From an uncultured Flavobacteriia bacterium (lineage in GTDB: Bacteria > Bacteroidota > Bacteroidia > Flavobacteriales_D > Crocinitomicaceae), in the NCBI GenBank assembly GCA_903873915.1, contig CAIQQH010000032.1, forward strand, positions 1 to 40,217: a stretch of 40,217 nucleotides of DNA, given 5' to 3'. A program made the position numbers and the translations under genes. The notes beneath the pieces are model-generated. The model searched no databases and was not told the origin of the DNA. It saw only the letters and a program-made list of their open reading frames with translations. Positions 15,669 through 23,221 of this stretch are shown piece after piece (the first letter of the stretch is position 1; every line of letters begins with the position of its first letter).

Positions 15669-16712
15669 ATGAGCAAGACACCACGCATTTTACTAATCTA
15701 TACAGGAGGTACGATTGGAATGATCAATGATCCGGAGACTGGACAATTGAAAAGTTTTGATTTTGCGCATGTGCATACCCACGTTCCAGAAATCCACCGT
15801 TTGAATGTTTCTTTGACAAGCATAAGCTTTGAAGTTCCCATCGATTCATCTGAAATGGATCACTATGGATGGATGCGCATGGCACAAATGGTGTCTGATA
15901 ACTACGACAACTATGAGGGCTTTGTCATCTTGCATGGATCAGACACCATGGCTTTTTCAGCATCTGCCTTAAGTTTTATGTTGCAAGGACTAAAAAAGCC
16001 CGTCATTTTTACCGGTTCACAATTGCCGATTGGAACAATCAGAACAGATGGAAAGGAAAATTTAATTACCGCGATTGAAATTGCAGCCGCCAAAGGCAAG
16101 GATGGCGATGCGGTAGTGCAAGAGGTCGCCGTTTATTTTGAATATTCACTTTACCGCGGCAACCGTTGCTCCAAAATTTCCGCCAATCAGTTCGAGGCCT
16201 TTGCATCGCCCAATTATCCTGAGTTGGCTGTTGCGGGAGTAAAGATTGAATACCGAACAGATAAGCTTTTTCGCAGTGCTCAAGCAGAATTCAAATACCA
16301 GAGTGCATTGAGCAACCGTGTGGGATTGTTTAAAATTTACCCAGGTTTTCCTGCCGACGCGTATACTTCTCTTTTTGACCGCAGTAAAACAGATGCTATA
16401 ATTCTCGAAACCTTTGGTGCGGGCAATGCGCCGAGCCATCTTAAATTACGAGAAATGATTACAGCCTACTTGAAGAGTGGTGGAATAGTAGTGAATACCA
16501 CTCAATGCAGTTCAGGAGCCGTTCAACAGGGGAAGTATGCTACGAGTTCCTTCTTCAATGAGGTGGGAGTTGTGAGCGGAATGGATATTACAACCGAGGC
16601 GGCATTAACGAAAATGATGTTTTTATTGGGGACTTCTAAGGATAGAGAAACAATTCTACACCAATTCAGCAAGAATCTATGCGGAGAAATTTCGACCTTA
16701 AGAAATGACTAA
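15669..16712 (+). CDS. ansA: L-asparaginase, type I (AnsA-like, cytoplasmic)
   Basis: A 347-residue asparaginase that hydrolyses asparagine to aspartate and ammonia. The first catalytic Thr is in YTGGTIG (T15). The second motif, LHGSDTMAFSASALS, holds D92 and T93, and the catalytic Lys is K169 in LYRGNRCSK, matching the T-D-K arrangement of type I enzymes. Conserved FEAFASPNYP and the C-terminal TTQCSSGAVQQGKYATS support the call. There is no signal peptide, so it is cytoplasmic. It ends the galE-containing run; tRNA-Ser follows 87 bases later. Confidence 0.93.
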   Translation: MSKTPRILLIYTGGTIGMINDPETGQLKSFDFAHVHTHVPEIHRLNVSLTSISFEVPIDSSEMDHYGWMRMAQMVSDNYDNYEGFVILHGSDTMAFSASALSFMLQGLKKPVIFTGSQLPIGTIRTDGKENLITAIEIAAAKGKDGDAVVQEVAVYFEYSLYRGNRCSKISANQFEAFASPNYPELAVAGVKIEYRTDKLFRSAQAEFKYQSALSNRVGLFKIYPGFPADAYTSLFDRSKTDAIILETFGAGNAPSHLKLREMITAYLKSGGIVVNTTQCSSGAVQQGKYATSSFFNEVGVVSGMDITTEAALTKMMFLLGTSKDRETILHQFSKNLCGEISTLRND

Positions 16713-16799
16713 CTCATATTAAGCCTATTTTTTTTTGTACTTTAGCCGCCCGTTTCAGTTGAAAGTCTCAACGCAGATTTGATGAAAAGGATAATGTGA

Positions 16800-16887
16800 G
16801 GAGAGGTGTCCGAGTGGTTGAAGGAGCACGCCTGGAAAGTGTGTATACGCCAAAAGTGTATCGCGGGTTCGAATCCCGCCCTCTCCG
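16800..16887 (+). tRNA. tRNA-Ser (anticodon GGA)
   Basis: An 88-base class II tRNA. The acceptor stem GGAGAGG (16800-16806) pairs with CCTCTCC (16880-16886) and is followed by discriminator G. The anticodon stem 16827-16831/16839-16843 encloses loop CTGGAAA, with anticodon GGA at 16834-16836 (reads UCC and UCU). The long variable arm of serine tRNAs is present (about 16844-16863) and the T loop is TTCGAAT. CCA is not encoded. A heptad-repeat spacer begins about 20 bases downstream. Confidence 0.96.
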
Positions 16888-16907
16888 CAACAAAGTGAAG
16901 GAAGATT

Positions 16908-17226
16908 TTAAAAAGTTACTAGTTACGAGTTACGAATGACGAGTTGGATTCTTCCTCGCTCTTGCTCCCGCTCTCGCTCTCACTTTTGTCCCGACCCTTC
17001 GGGGCTCACTCTGAACTTCCGGGGCCGCTTCGCTGAAAGAATTCAAAATTCCCGAAGGGTTCAGTCGCAGTCATTAAATCCCCAGCAGAGATCAAGTAAT
17101 TTACGCATTGAGATGTCATTCGTGATTCACATCTTTAACTAGTAACTAGTAACTAGTAACTAGTAACTAGTAATTGGTAACTCGTAACTCGTCATTAGTA
17201 ACTCGTCATTCGTAATTAATAACTCA
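16908..17226. repeat. Intergenic heptad mosaic 3 (after tRNA-Ser)
   Basis: The left arm (16912-16946) has five reverse-oriented units in register: AAAGTTA, CTAGTTA, CGAGTTA, CGAATGA, CGAGTTG. The right arm (17136-17226) has thirteen forward units in perfect 7-base register: TAACTAG five times, TAATTGG, TAACTCG twice, TCATTAG, TAACTCG, TCATTCG, TAATTAA, TAACTCA. Bases 16930-16945 are a perfect 16-base inverted complement of 17200-17215. Between the arms are a pyrimidine-rich CTCGCTCTTGCTCCCGCTC stretch and a second inverted pair (ACCCTTCGGG near 16994-17003 with CCCGAAGGGT at 17051-17060). No gene is supported here. Confidence 0.92.
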
Positions 17227-17286
17227 TCTAAATGTTACGTTAAAAAGAATTTTTTCAATGAAATTGCACTGAAATTTTGCAACTAC

Positions 17287-17316
17287 TTGTTGCGTGCATG
17301 ATTTTTACTATTTTTG
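17287..17316 (+). promoter_or_regulatory. Promoter of the exbB-exbD operon
   Basis: TTG (17287-17289), 19-base spacer, TAttTTTG (17309-17316): an almost ideal Bacteroidota promoter about 43 bases before the exbB ATG at 17360. Confidence 0.75.
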
Positions 17317-17359
17317 GCTACATTTAAACCTGAATACGATTAAATTAATTTTTGAGAAC

Positions 17360-18169
17360 ATGAAAAAAGTAATTAGTTCTATCGCAATCGCAGCTGTTAT
17401 GACATTTGGTTTTGCCAATGTTTCTTCTGCTGATTCGACAAATGTTGAAACTACGCCTGCACAAACCGAAGTAACGGATGCAGCAAAAGAAGGAGGCACG
17501 GACTCCAAAGCAACGGCCGATGAAGAGCCGCAACTTGACTTCGTTCAAACGATGAAGCAAAAATTCATCGAGGGGGATCCACTTTGGATGACGCCAGTAT
17601 TGATCTGTATGATCGTAGGTATGGCTTTGGCGATTGAGCGCGTGGTTTATTTGAACCTTGCAACAATCAACACAAACAAATTCTTGGCTCAAGTTGAGGC
17701 AGCATTGAAAAGTGGTGGTGTTGAAGCAGCAAAAGAAGTTTGCCGCAATACACGAGGACCAATTGCTTCTATTTTCTATCAAGGACTTGATCGCGCAAGT
17801 GAGGGAATTGACATGGTTGAGAAATCAGTCGTTTCTTACGGAGGTGTTCAAATGGGTCTTCTTGAGAAAGGTCTTTCTTGGATTTCATTGTTCATCGCTC
17901 TTTCTCCGATGCTCGGGTTCCTTGGAACGGTAATCGGTATGATCCAGGCCTTCGACAAAATCGTTAAGGACGGTCAGGTATCACCAACTACGGTTGCGGA
18001 TGGTATTAAGGTCGCCCTTTTGACAACAGTATTCGGTCTGATTTCGGCGATGGTATTGCAGGTATTCTACAACTACATCTTGTCAAAAATTGATGGTCTT
18101 GTAAATGAAATGGAAGATGCATCGATTTCTTTGATCGATATGCTTTTGAAAAATAAAGCAGTAGCTTAA
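17360..18169 (+). CDS. exbB: MotA/TolQ/ExbB proton channel family protein
   Basis: A 269-residue ExbB/TolQ-type protein, the inner-membrane motor subunit that uses proton flow to energise outer-membrane processes with ExbD. After an N-terminal hydrophobic segment that looks like a signal peptide (MKKVISSIAIAAVMTFGFANVSSA) comes an acidic, Thr-rich linker (residues about 26-58). Then come helix 1 (PVLICMIVGMALAIERVVYL), the cytoplasmic domain, and two helices containing LSWISLFIALSPMLGFLGTVIGMIQAF and KVALLTTVFGLISAMVLQVFYNYI, the conserved MotA/ExbB block. The ATG at 17360 is chosen over an upstream ATG at 17294, which lies inside the promoter. It is the first gene of a four-gene operon. Confidence 0.92.
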   Translation: MKKVISSIAIAAVMTFGFANVSSADSTNVETTPAQTEVTDAAKEGGTDSKATADEEPQLDFVQTMKQKFIEGDPLWMTPVLICMIVGMALAIERVVYLNLATINTNKFLAQVEAALKSGGVEAAKEVCRNTRGPIASIFYQGLDRASEGIDMVEKSVVSYGGVQMGLLEKGLSWISLFIALSPMLGFLGTVIGMIQAFDKIVKDGQVSPTTVADGIKVALLTTVFGLISAMVLQVFYNYILSKIDGLVNEMEDASISLIDMLLKNKAVA

Positions 18170-18202
18170 TTCGCCGAATTCTCTCATTCAAATACTTTAG
18201 AC

Positions 18203-18670
18203 ATGAGTGCTAAAAACACAAATTTATTGATGACGATCATCAAGTACGGCCTTGGCGGTATTGGTGTCGTGCTGAGCTTGCTCCTTTTCGCTGCACCGAA
18301 TGTGCAAGACGGAACTGAAGCGGTAGAAGCATACCGTGAAGGACCACAAATGTCCTATGCAATCTGGTACACAATTATTCTAATGTTTGCTCTTTTGGCA
18401 ATCGTAGTTGTGTTCTTCCTTGTGCAGATTATTACGGATACAAAGAAAACAGTGATTGCGATTGCTGGAATCATGGTTTCCTTGGTGATTTACTTGATCT
18501 GTCTTTCGGCAGGTACACAAGACACTACTGATACATTATTATTGAAGAATCCTGTTTCTCAAGGTATCGTGAACACAACAACGGCGGGTATTTGGACCAT
18601 TATGGTTGGAATGCTCATCGGTGCGCTTGTGATCATCGCAGGACCTTTCATGGGAAGATTCAGAAAATAA
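18203..18670 (+). CDS. Hypothetical four-helix membrane protein in exbB-exbD operon
   Basis: A 155-residue membrane protein with about four hydrophobic helices (residues about 13-29, 52-75, 84-102, 130-150), a short polar loop after helix 1 (PNVQDGTEAVEAYREGPQ), and a basic C-terminus (GRFRK). I do not recognise a named family. Its fixed place between exbB and two exbD genes, with gaps of 33 and 12 bases, suggests a component or stabiliser of the same motor complex (inference from position). No charged residue stands out in the helices to suggest a proton path. Confidence 0.8.
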   Translation: MSAKNTNLLMTIIKYGLGGIGVVLSLLLFAAPNVQDGTEAVEAYREGPQMSYAIWYTIILMFALLAIVVVFFLVQIITDTKKTVIAIAGIMVSLVIYLICLSAGTQDTTDTLLLKNPVSQGIVNTTTAGIWTIMVGMLIGALVIIAGPFMGRFRK

Positions 18671-18682
18671 GAAATCCTAATT

Positions 18683-19432
18683 ATGGCTAAGAGAGAGATA
18701 GAAGAAATCAACGCAGGATCGATGGCGGACATCGCCTTCCTTCTTCTGATTTTCTTCCTTGTAACCACTACAATGGACAAGGATCAGGCCTATATTCGGA
18801 ATATCCCTAAGAAAGTTGAGGTGAGTAAGCCTGTAGATGTTGAAAAACGAAACATACTTGCCATCAAAGCGAACAATCAAAATCAATTGATGGTTCGTGA
18901 CATGATTTTCGAAGATCCGAATAAGATCTCTGATTTCGTTTTGGAGTTTTACAAAACAAACGAGAAGAAGAACGATCCAACGAATAACTTCCCAATGTAT
19001 TCGCGCATTACCATGTCTGCAATTGATCAAAATATTGCAGTTATCGAAGGCGAAATTGAACAAATGGAAGAGGCGGGAATGAAAGCGGACATTGTCAACT
19101 TTAAGTACAACCAATTGGACGAATGGGAAAAAAAGAAACGTGCACTGAAATTATACGGTGATAACGAACTTCCTGAAATCCATGTACAAGCGAATATCCG
19201 TATTGAAGTGCAACAAGCGACTGCTTACAGCATCTTCGCGAAGATGCAAACGGAAATTGAAGAAGCAATTTTTGAGTTGAGAAATGGTGAATGTGAGCGC
19301 CTTTTTGGAATGCCTTACAGCGTTTTAAAGCGTCGCTTCGACCAAGATAAGAAGGCAGAAGATCAGGCCATGATGGATTTACTTGAAATCCTGTACCCTG
19401 CGCGAATCATCGAAGTAACACCGAAAAAATAA
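18683..19432 (+). CDS. exbD: ExbD/TolR family protein, long form
   Basis: ExbD/TolR proteins have one helix with a protonatable Asp and a periplasmic domain. Here the helix is SMADIAFLLLIFFLVTTTMD with D16 at the usual place, and the C-terminal part (EIHVQANIRIEVQQATAYSIFAKMQTEIEEAIFELRN) fits the periplasmic fold. At 249 residues it is much longer than the usual 135-150. The extra length is a charged, helix-forming region of roughly 100 residues (about 75-165) between the anchor-proximal strands and the C-terminal part, containing EGEIEQMEEAGMKADIV. It is followed 6 bases later by a second, shorter ExbD. Confidence 0.9.
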   Translation: MAKREIEEINAGSMADIAFLLLIFFLVTTTMDKDQAYIRNIPKKVEVSKPVDVEKRNILAIKANNQNQLMVRDMIFEDPNKISDFVLEFYKTNEKKNDPTNNFPMYSRITMSAIDQNIAVIEGEIEQMEEAGMKADIVNFKYNQLDEWEKKKRALKLYGDNELPEIHVQANIRIEVQQATAYSIFAKMQTEIEEAIFELRNGECERLFGMPYSVLKRRFDQDKKAEDQAMMDLLEILYPARIIEVTPKK

Positions 19433-19438
19433 GAAGTT

Positions 19439-19951
19439 ATGTCAAAGTTTAAAAAAGACGGAAGCAGACCAATGCCGGGAGTAAATACTTCCTCGCTGCC
19501 AGACATCGTATTCATGCTTCTTTTCTTCTTCATGGTGGCAACAACAAGTAAGGAAAATGATCCAACTGTAAAGGTTGAATCTCCTGTAGGAACCAAAACA
19601 ACGGAACTTACCCCTTACAAACAACGTTCAGAAGTTGACTTCCTATACTTAGGTGAACCTCGCAATCCAATGCGCGCTGCTGACTTTAAAATGGGCTTCG
19701 CTTTATCATTGGATAATGTTGTTCAACCTACTGTTGACGGATTGTATACAACGAATGCTGTTGCACAGTGGAAGAAAGATAAATTCGATCAAAAACCTTC
19801 GCGAATGACTGCGCCAATTGAATCAGTAATAACATGTTTCAAAGCAGACAGAAACGCGCCTTCAGGTTTGATTTTTGACATTCGTAAAGAATTGCAAGAT
19901 ATCAATGCATTGACTATCGCTTACGCAGTAAGAGATAATGGAAATATTTAA
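19439..19951 (+). CDS. exbD: ExbD/TolR family protein, short form
   Basis: A 170-residue ExbD/TolR homologue with a short basic cytoplasmic N-terminus, the transmembrane block SSLPDIVFMLLFFFMVATTS carrying the conserved Asp (D22), and a periplasmic domain ending in DIRKELQDINALTIAYAVRD. It is nearer normal ExbD length than its neighbour. Paired ExbD genes after one ExbB are common in Bacteroidota; the two may form a heterodimer within one ExbB pentamer (inference). No TonB gene is in the window, so whether the motor drives TonB-dependent transport or another envelope task cannot be told. The operon ends at a strong hairpin terminator. Confidence 0.9.
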   Translation: MSKFKKDGSRPMPGVNTSSLPDIVFMLLFFFMVATTSKENDPTVKVESPVGTKTTELTPYKQRSEVDFLYLGEPRNPMRAADFKMGFALSLDNVVQPTVDGLYTTNAVAQWKKDKFDQKPSRMTAPIESVITCFKADRNAPSGLIFDIRKELQDINALTIAYAVRDNGNI

Positions 19952-19969
19952 AACGATTTAATCGTAAAT

Positions 19970-19999
19970 AAGCCCGGACAGTTTGTTCGGGCTTTTTTT
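19970..19999 (+). terminator. Intrinsic terminator of the exbB-exbD operon
   Basis: An 11-bp stem AAGCCCGGACA (19970-19980) / TGTTCGGGCTT (19984-19994) with a GTT loop and one G-U pair is followed by a run of T residues to 19999. The -33 element of the next gene lies inside this hairpin. Confidence 0.92.
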
Positions 20000-20012
20000 G
20001 TGCTTAACTTTA
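19983..20012 (+). promoter_or_regulatory. Promoter of the alcohol dehydrogenase gene, nested in a terminator
   Basis: TTG (19983-19985), 19-base spacer, TAacTTTa (20005-20012; last base differs from consensus). The -33 TTG is in the loop and 3' arm of the upstream terminator hairpin. The -7 element ends 4 bases before the ATG at 20017, so the leader would be only a few bases or absent. Confidence 0.6.
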
Positions 20013-20016
20013 GGGT

Positions 20017-21186
20017 ATGTTGAATTTTGAAGTTATCAATCCTACGCGGATTGTTTTTGGGCGCGATCAATTGAATCGCTTGCCTGAGTTATTGAGTGAA
20101 TATTGTCCGTCTAAACGCGTTCTCATTGCCTATGGTGGTGGGTCGGCAGAAAAGATTGGACTTTTAAATAAAATCAGAGAGCAACTGAAAGGTTTTCATT
20201 TGGTCGAGTTTGGCGGGATTGAAGCCAATCCTCAATTTACAACCCTAATGAAAGGAGTCGATTTGGCAAGAAAGGAAGCCGTGGATTGTATTCTTGCCGT
20301 TGGTGGAGGTTCTGTGATTGACGGAGTGAAATTTATGACAGGTGCTTTCCACTATGAAGGAGATGCATGGGACGTACTTACCCGGAAAGAAAACTGCGTA
20401 TTTGAAAAAGCGCTGCCCTTCGCTGTGGTATTGACCTTGCCAGCTACAGGTTCAGAAGCGAATTCCGGTGCTGTAATCAGTCGCGAGGAATTGTCTGAAA
20501 AACGAGCGATGGGTGGACCTTTGTTTTTCCCTAAATTTTCTTTCTGTGATCCGTCAGTGGTGGCATCTTTGCCAAAAAAACAGATTGCCAATGGGATCAT
20601 TGATGCTTTTGTTCATACGCTCGAACAGTATGTGACCTTTCCAACTGACAATCATTTGCAAGAGCGTCAAGCTGAGGCAATTCTGTCGACATTGATAGAA
20701 ATAGCACCTAAGGTTATTGAATCGCCGGATGATTATACATTAGCAGCAAACCTTATGTGGTCAGCTACGCATGCGTTAAATGGGAACCTACGTTGTGGCG
20801 TACCAACCGATTGGTGCACACACATGATTGGTCACGAATTCACGGCTTTGTACGGCATCGACCATGCACGAACACTGGCGATTGTGATGCCTAGACTTTG
20901 GGAAAACCAATTCGACAACAAGCAGGCAAAATTGACCCAATACGGGAAGCGTGTTTGGAATCTATCGGGTTCAGAAACTGAAATTGCACGTGGAGCCATT
21001 GAAAAAACAGAAGCGTTCTTTCAATCCTTGGGAGTTGACACGAAACTTTCGGCCTACACCGCCGATACAGACCATGTCGCTGAAATCATCCGTCAACGCT
21101 TTGAAGAACGTGGCTGGATAGCTATGGGTGAGCGTCAAGCCATTGGATTGAATGATGTCGAAGCCATTGTGAATCAATCGATTTAG
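20017..21186 (+). CDS. Iron-containing alcohol dehydrogenase family, YqhD-like
   Basis: A 389-residue group III alcohol/aldehyde dehydrogenase. The Rossmann-like N-terminal domain contains AVGGGSVIDGVKFM (residues 94-107) for nucleotide binding. The metal ligands D196, H200, H269 and H283 lie in GIIDAFVHTLEQY, DWCTHMIGHEF and GIDHARTL, and their spacing equals that of the zinc ligands of E. coli YqhD. Such enzymes reduce a range of aldehydes with NADPH, often as detoxification. The 5' end is close to a promoter nested in the previous terminator. The following unrecognised gene starts 4 bases after the stop and is probably co-transcribed. Confidence 0.92.
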   Translation: MLNFEVINPTRIVFGRDQLNRLPELLSEYCPSKRVLIAYGGGSAEKIGLLNKIREQLKGFHLVEFGGIEANPQFTTLMKGVDLARKEAVDCILAVGGGSVIDGVKFMTGAFHYEGDAWDVLTRKENCVFEKALPFAVVLTLPATGSEANSGAVISREELSEKRAMGGPLFFPKFSFCDPSVVASLPKKQIANGIIDAFVHTLEQYVTFPTDNHLQERQAEAILSTLIEIAPKVIESPDDYTLAANLMWSATHALNGNLRCGVPTDWCTHMIGHEFTALYGIDHARTLAIVMPRLWENQFDNKQAKLTQYGKRVWNLSGSETEIARGAIEKTEAFFQSLGVDTKLSAYTADTDHVAEIIRQRFEERGWIAMGERQAIGLNDVEAIVNQSI

Positions 21187-21190
21187 ACCA

Positions 21191-22210
21191 ATGAACCCAC
21201 CGTTTTATTTGCGTGAAACACCAACAGAAGAGTTACTTGACTTGTTGGATGAAACCGTATTGGGAACGAGTGGGGCCCGCTACCGTCATTTGGACATTAG
21301 AAATCGAGTCTCTACAGCCGATAATCCCTTGTTCTTGACCTTAGAAAGGTCGAATAAAGTTTTGGCCAATGTGACCTTTTGCCGACGCGGATCAGAATGG
21401 TATATCCGTTTTTTTGCCTTTCAAGGTGCACTTCAAGCAAGTGGGAAAAATCATACTTTCGAAAAACGTAAAGGCGTACTCAAAAATCAACTGAATCAGT
21501 TTTTTGGTGCTGCGCTTTGGGGCAATGTTGGCGATGAAAAAGTCGACTCATTTTATGCCTACATCGATCCGAAAAATGAACGGAGCAAATGGATGAGTGA
21601 GAACTTTGGATTTCGAGTCGCTGGGCACCTAGTGACACAAAGCTTTAGCCGTGCTTATCCGAAGAAATCAAAAAAACTGCGAAGAATTGAGGATTGGAAT
21701 GCAGTTTCGAGTCAAATTCGACAAAACTTTTCGTCCCATCAGCATTACAACGAAGCCCAGATTTCTTCGCCACCTTTTTACGTGTTGTTGGATGAACAGG
21801 GTGAACAAATTGCTGGTGCGCATATCATGACTGTTCGTTGGCAAATTGAACGACTCCCCGGAAAATATGGTGCCGTGCTGACAAGATTAATTCCATTCCT
21901 ACCGTTCTTGCGAAAATTGATCAAACCAAAAGATCACGAGTTCATCGTTCCCGATTGTGTATGGTCTGAAGGAAATGATCCCAATTTGTTGCAAGAACTT
22001 TTTTCCGCCATCCTTCATGAAGAAAAATTGAATTTAATGCTTTGGTGGACCGATGATAAAGAGGACTTGTACAAGAGTGTCAAAAATAAAGTCAATTGGG
22101 GTATTTTTCACAAACTTGTAGGGGTCTCCCCTGTAGATGTCGTTGTTCTGGAAAAAAATCCACGCCAATCAAAACTGCCTTTCTTTGTGTGTGGGTGGGA
22201 TATGGTGTAG
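21191..22210 (+). CDS. Hypothetical protein, possibly GNAT acetyltransferase-like
   Basis: I do not firmly recognise this 339-residue soluble protein. Its two halves each show strand patterns weakly reminiscent of a GNAT fold: LFLTLERSNKVLANVTFCRRGSE with YAYIDPKNERSKWMSENFGFRVAG in the first, and YVLLDEQGEQIAGAHIMTVRW with VVVLEKNPRQ in the second. The phrase SKWMSENFGFRVAG resembles the end of acetyltransferase domains. No catalytic residue can be assigned. It is probably co-transcribed with the YqhD-like gene. Its stop is followed at once by a heptad-mosaic spacer. Confidence 0.7.
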   Translation: MNPPFYLRETPTEELLDLLDETVLGTSGARYRHLDIRNRVSTADNPLFLTLERSNKVLANVTFCRRGSEWYIRFFAFQGALQASGKNHTFEKRKGVLKNQLNQFFGAALWGNVGDEKVDSFYAYIDPKNERSKWMSENFGFRVAGHLVTQSFSRAYPKKSKKLRRIEDWNAVSSQIRQNFSSHQHYNEAQISSPPFYVLLDEQGEQIAGAHIMTVRWQIERLPGKYGAVLTRLIPFLPFLRKLIKPKDHEFIVPDCVWSEGNDPNLLQELFSAILHEEKLNLMLWWTDDKEDLYKSVKNKVNWGIFHKLVGVSPVDVVVLEKNPRQSKLPFFVCGWDMV

Positions 22211-22575
22211 GTTTTGACAAAGGACTTGTGTGTTTAATTGGTGGCTGAGGTTCCGAAGGAAGTCTCGAAGTCACCTCTGATGGACAAAAGACCCACTTCG
22301 CTATAAGACATTAAGACAAAGGACTGCGAGCCAAGAGACAGTTCATACTTCGGTGGATCAGGTTCTCGAAGCCACATTATGTTCATTTTTCCTCGCCGTC
22401 TCAAAGCACTCATCAAAGGTATTCATTCTTAAAGTCTTGATAACTTAAGATCTCGACCACTTTTGTATTTTAGTGCAGCGGTCTCTTGTTTTTTGTTATT
22501 CAGTCCGCCTTTGCGGACGGTTCGATGTCCATTGTCTTTTGTCTTTTGTCTTTCGTCAAAAAGCGCAATAGCGCT
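22211..22575. repeat. Intergenic heptad mosaic 4 (between the hypothetical gene and pth)
   Basis: The left part holds reverse-oriented units of the TCCTTTG/TCTTTTG dialect, seen as GACAAAGGAC near 22216 and 22314 and GGACAAAAGAC near 22282. The right part holds forward units in register at 22528-22555: TCCATTG, TCTTTTG, TCTTTTG, TCTTTCG. Two hairpins are visible: GTCCGC/GCGGAC with a CTTT loop (22503-22518) and AGCGC/GCGCT with an AATA loop (22562-22575). Words shared with mosaic 1 include CTCGAAG(C/T)CAC and GCAGCGGTC. Neither hairpin is followed by a T tract. No gene is supported. Confidence 0.85.
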
Positions 22576-22603
22576 GCCTATTACCCTCAATATACTATCT
22601 TCG
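22574..22603 (+). promoter_or_regulatory. Probable pth promoter
   Basis: CTG (22574-22576), 19-base spacer, TAtcTTcG (22596-22603); each box has one mismatch to the Bacteroidota consensus. The -7 element ends 4 bases before the pth ATG, predicting an almost leaderless mRNA. Confidence 0.45.
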
Positions 22604-22607
22604 CAAC

Positions 22608-23171
22608 ATGAAATACCTGATCATAGGCCTTGGTAATCCAGGAGATAAATATGCAGAAACCCGACACAATATAGGGTTTAAGGTGGTTGAATCACTAGCC
22701 AAAGAGCTTGGAGGAATCTTTGCATTGAACAAACAAGCTGAGCTTGCAGAGGTGAAATTTAAAGGCCGAACACTGATTCTAATCAAACCAACGACCTACA
22801 TGAATCTTTCAGGTAAGGCAGTGAATTATTGGATGCAAGCGGAGAAAATTCAACGGGAAAATATCGTCGTGATTACCGATGATTTGGCTCTCCCTTTTGG
22901 GAAATTGCGGATGAAAGGCAAAGGAAGTGACGGTGGACATAACGGGCTAAAAGACATTCAAGCCACACTAAATTCCCAGGAATATTCCCGCCTACGCTTT
23001 GGCGTGGGAAATGATTTCTTTAAAGGTCAACAAGTAGATTACGTGTTGGGCGAATGGTCAGATGAAGAAAAGGAAACCCTGTCTGAACGTATTGATATTG
23101 CGAAGGAGTTTATTAAAAGTTATGCGACAATAGGACTAAACATGACCATGACCAATTGGAACAATAAGTGA
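22608..23171 (+). CDS. pth: Aminoacyl-tRNA (peptidyl-tRNA) hydrolase Pth
   Basis: Pth releases tRNA from prematurely dropped peptidyl-tRNA in the cytoplasm and is usually essential. This 187-residue copy is complete: IIGLGNPGDKYAETRHNIGF (residues 4-23) carries the catalytic His in RHNIGF, followed by LIKPTTYMNLSG, VITDDLALPFGKLRMKGKGS with the catalytic-site Asp, and DGGHNGLKDI. It begins at the ATG immediately after a -7-like element. It has no operon partner; a spacer of about 200 bases with no repeat mosaic separates it from the next gene. Confidence 0.95.
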   Translation: MKYLIIGLGNPGDKYAETRHNIGFKVVESLAKELGGIFALNKQAELAEVKFKGRTLILIKPTTYMNLSGKAVNYWMQAEKIQRENIVVITDDLALPFGKLRMKGKGSDGGHNGLKDIQATLNSQEYSRLRFGVGNDFFKGQQVDYVLGEWSDEEKETLSERIDIAKEFIKSYATIGLNMTMTNWNNK

Positions 23172-23221
23172 CGTCTTTTATTAGAATGAATTTTGTAAAT
23201 CGAACATTTAAATATAAAATA

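Noticed and set aside
16936-17142. Open frame of 68 codons inside mosaic 3
   Set aside because: Low-complexity Arg/Ser-rich translation of repeat sequence ending at the first heptad stop; no gene-like features.
16912-17226. CRISPR array
   Set aside because: Units are 7 bases, with no unique spacers of constant length, and no cas genes are in the window.
22503-22518. Intrinsic terminator before pth
   Set aside because: The hairpin is perfect but is followed by GGTTCGATG rather than a T tract; treated as part of the mosaic.
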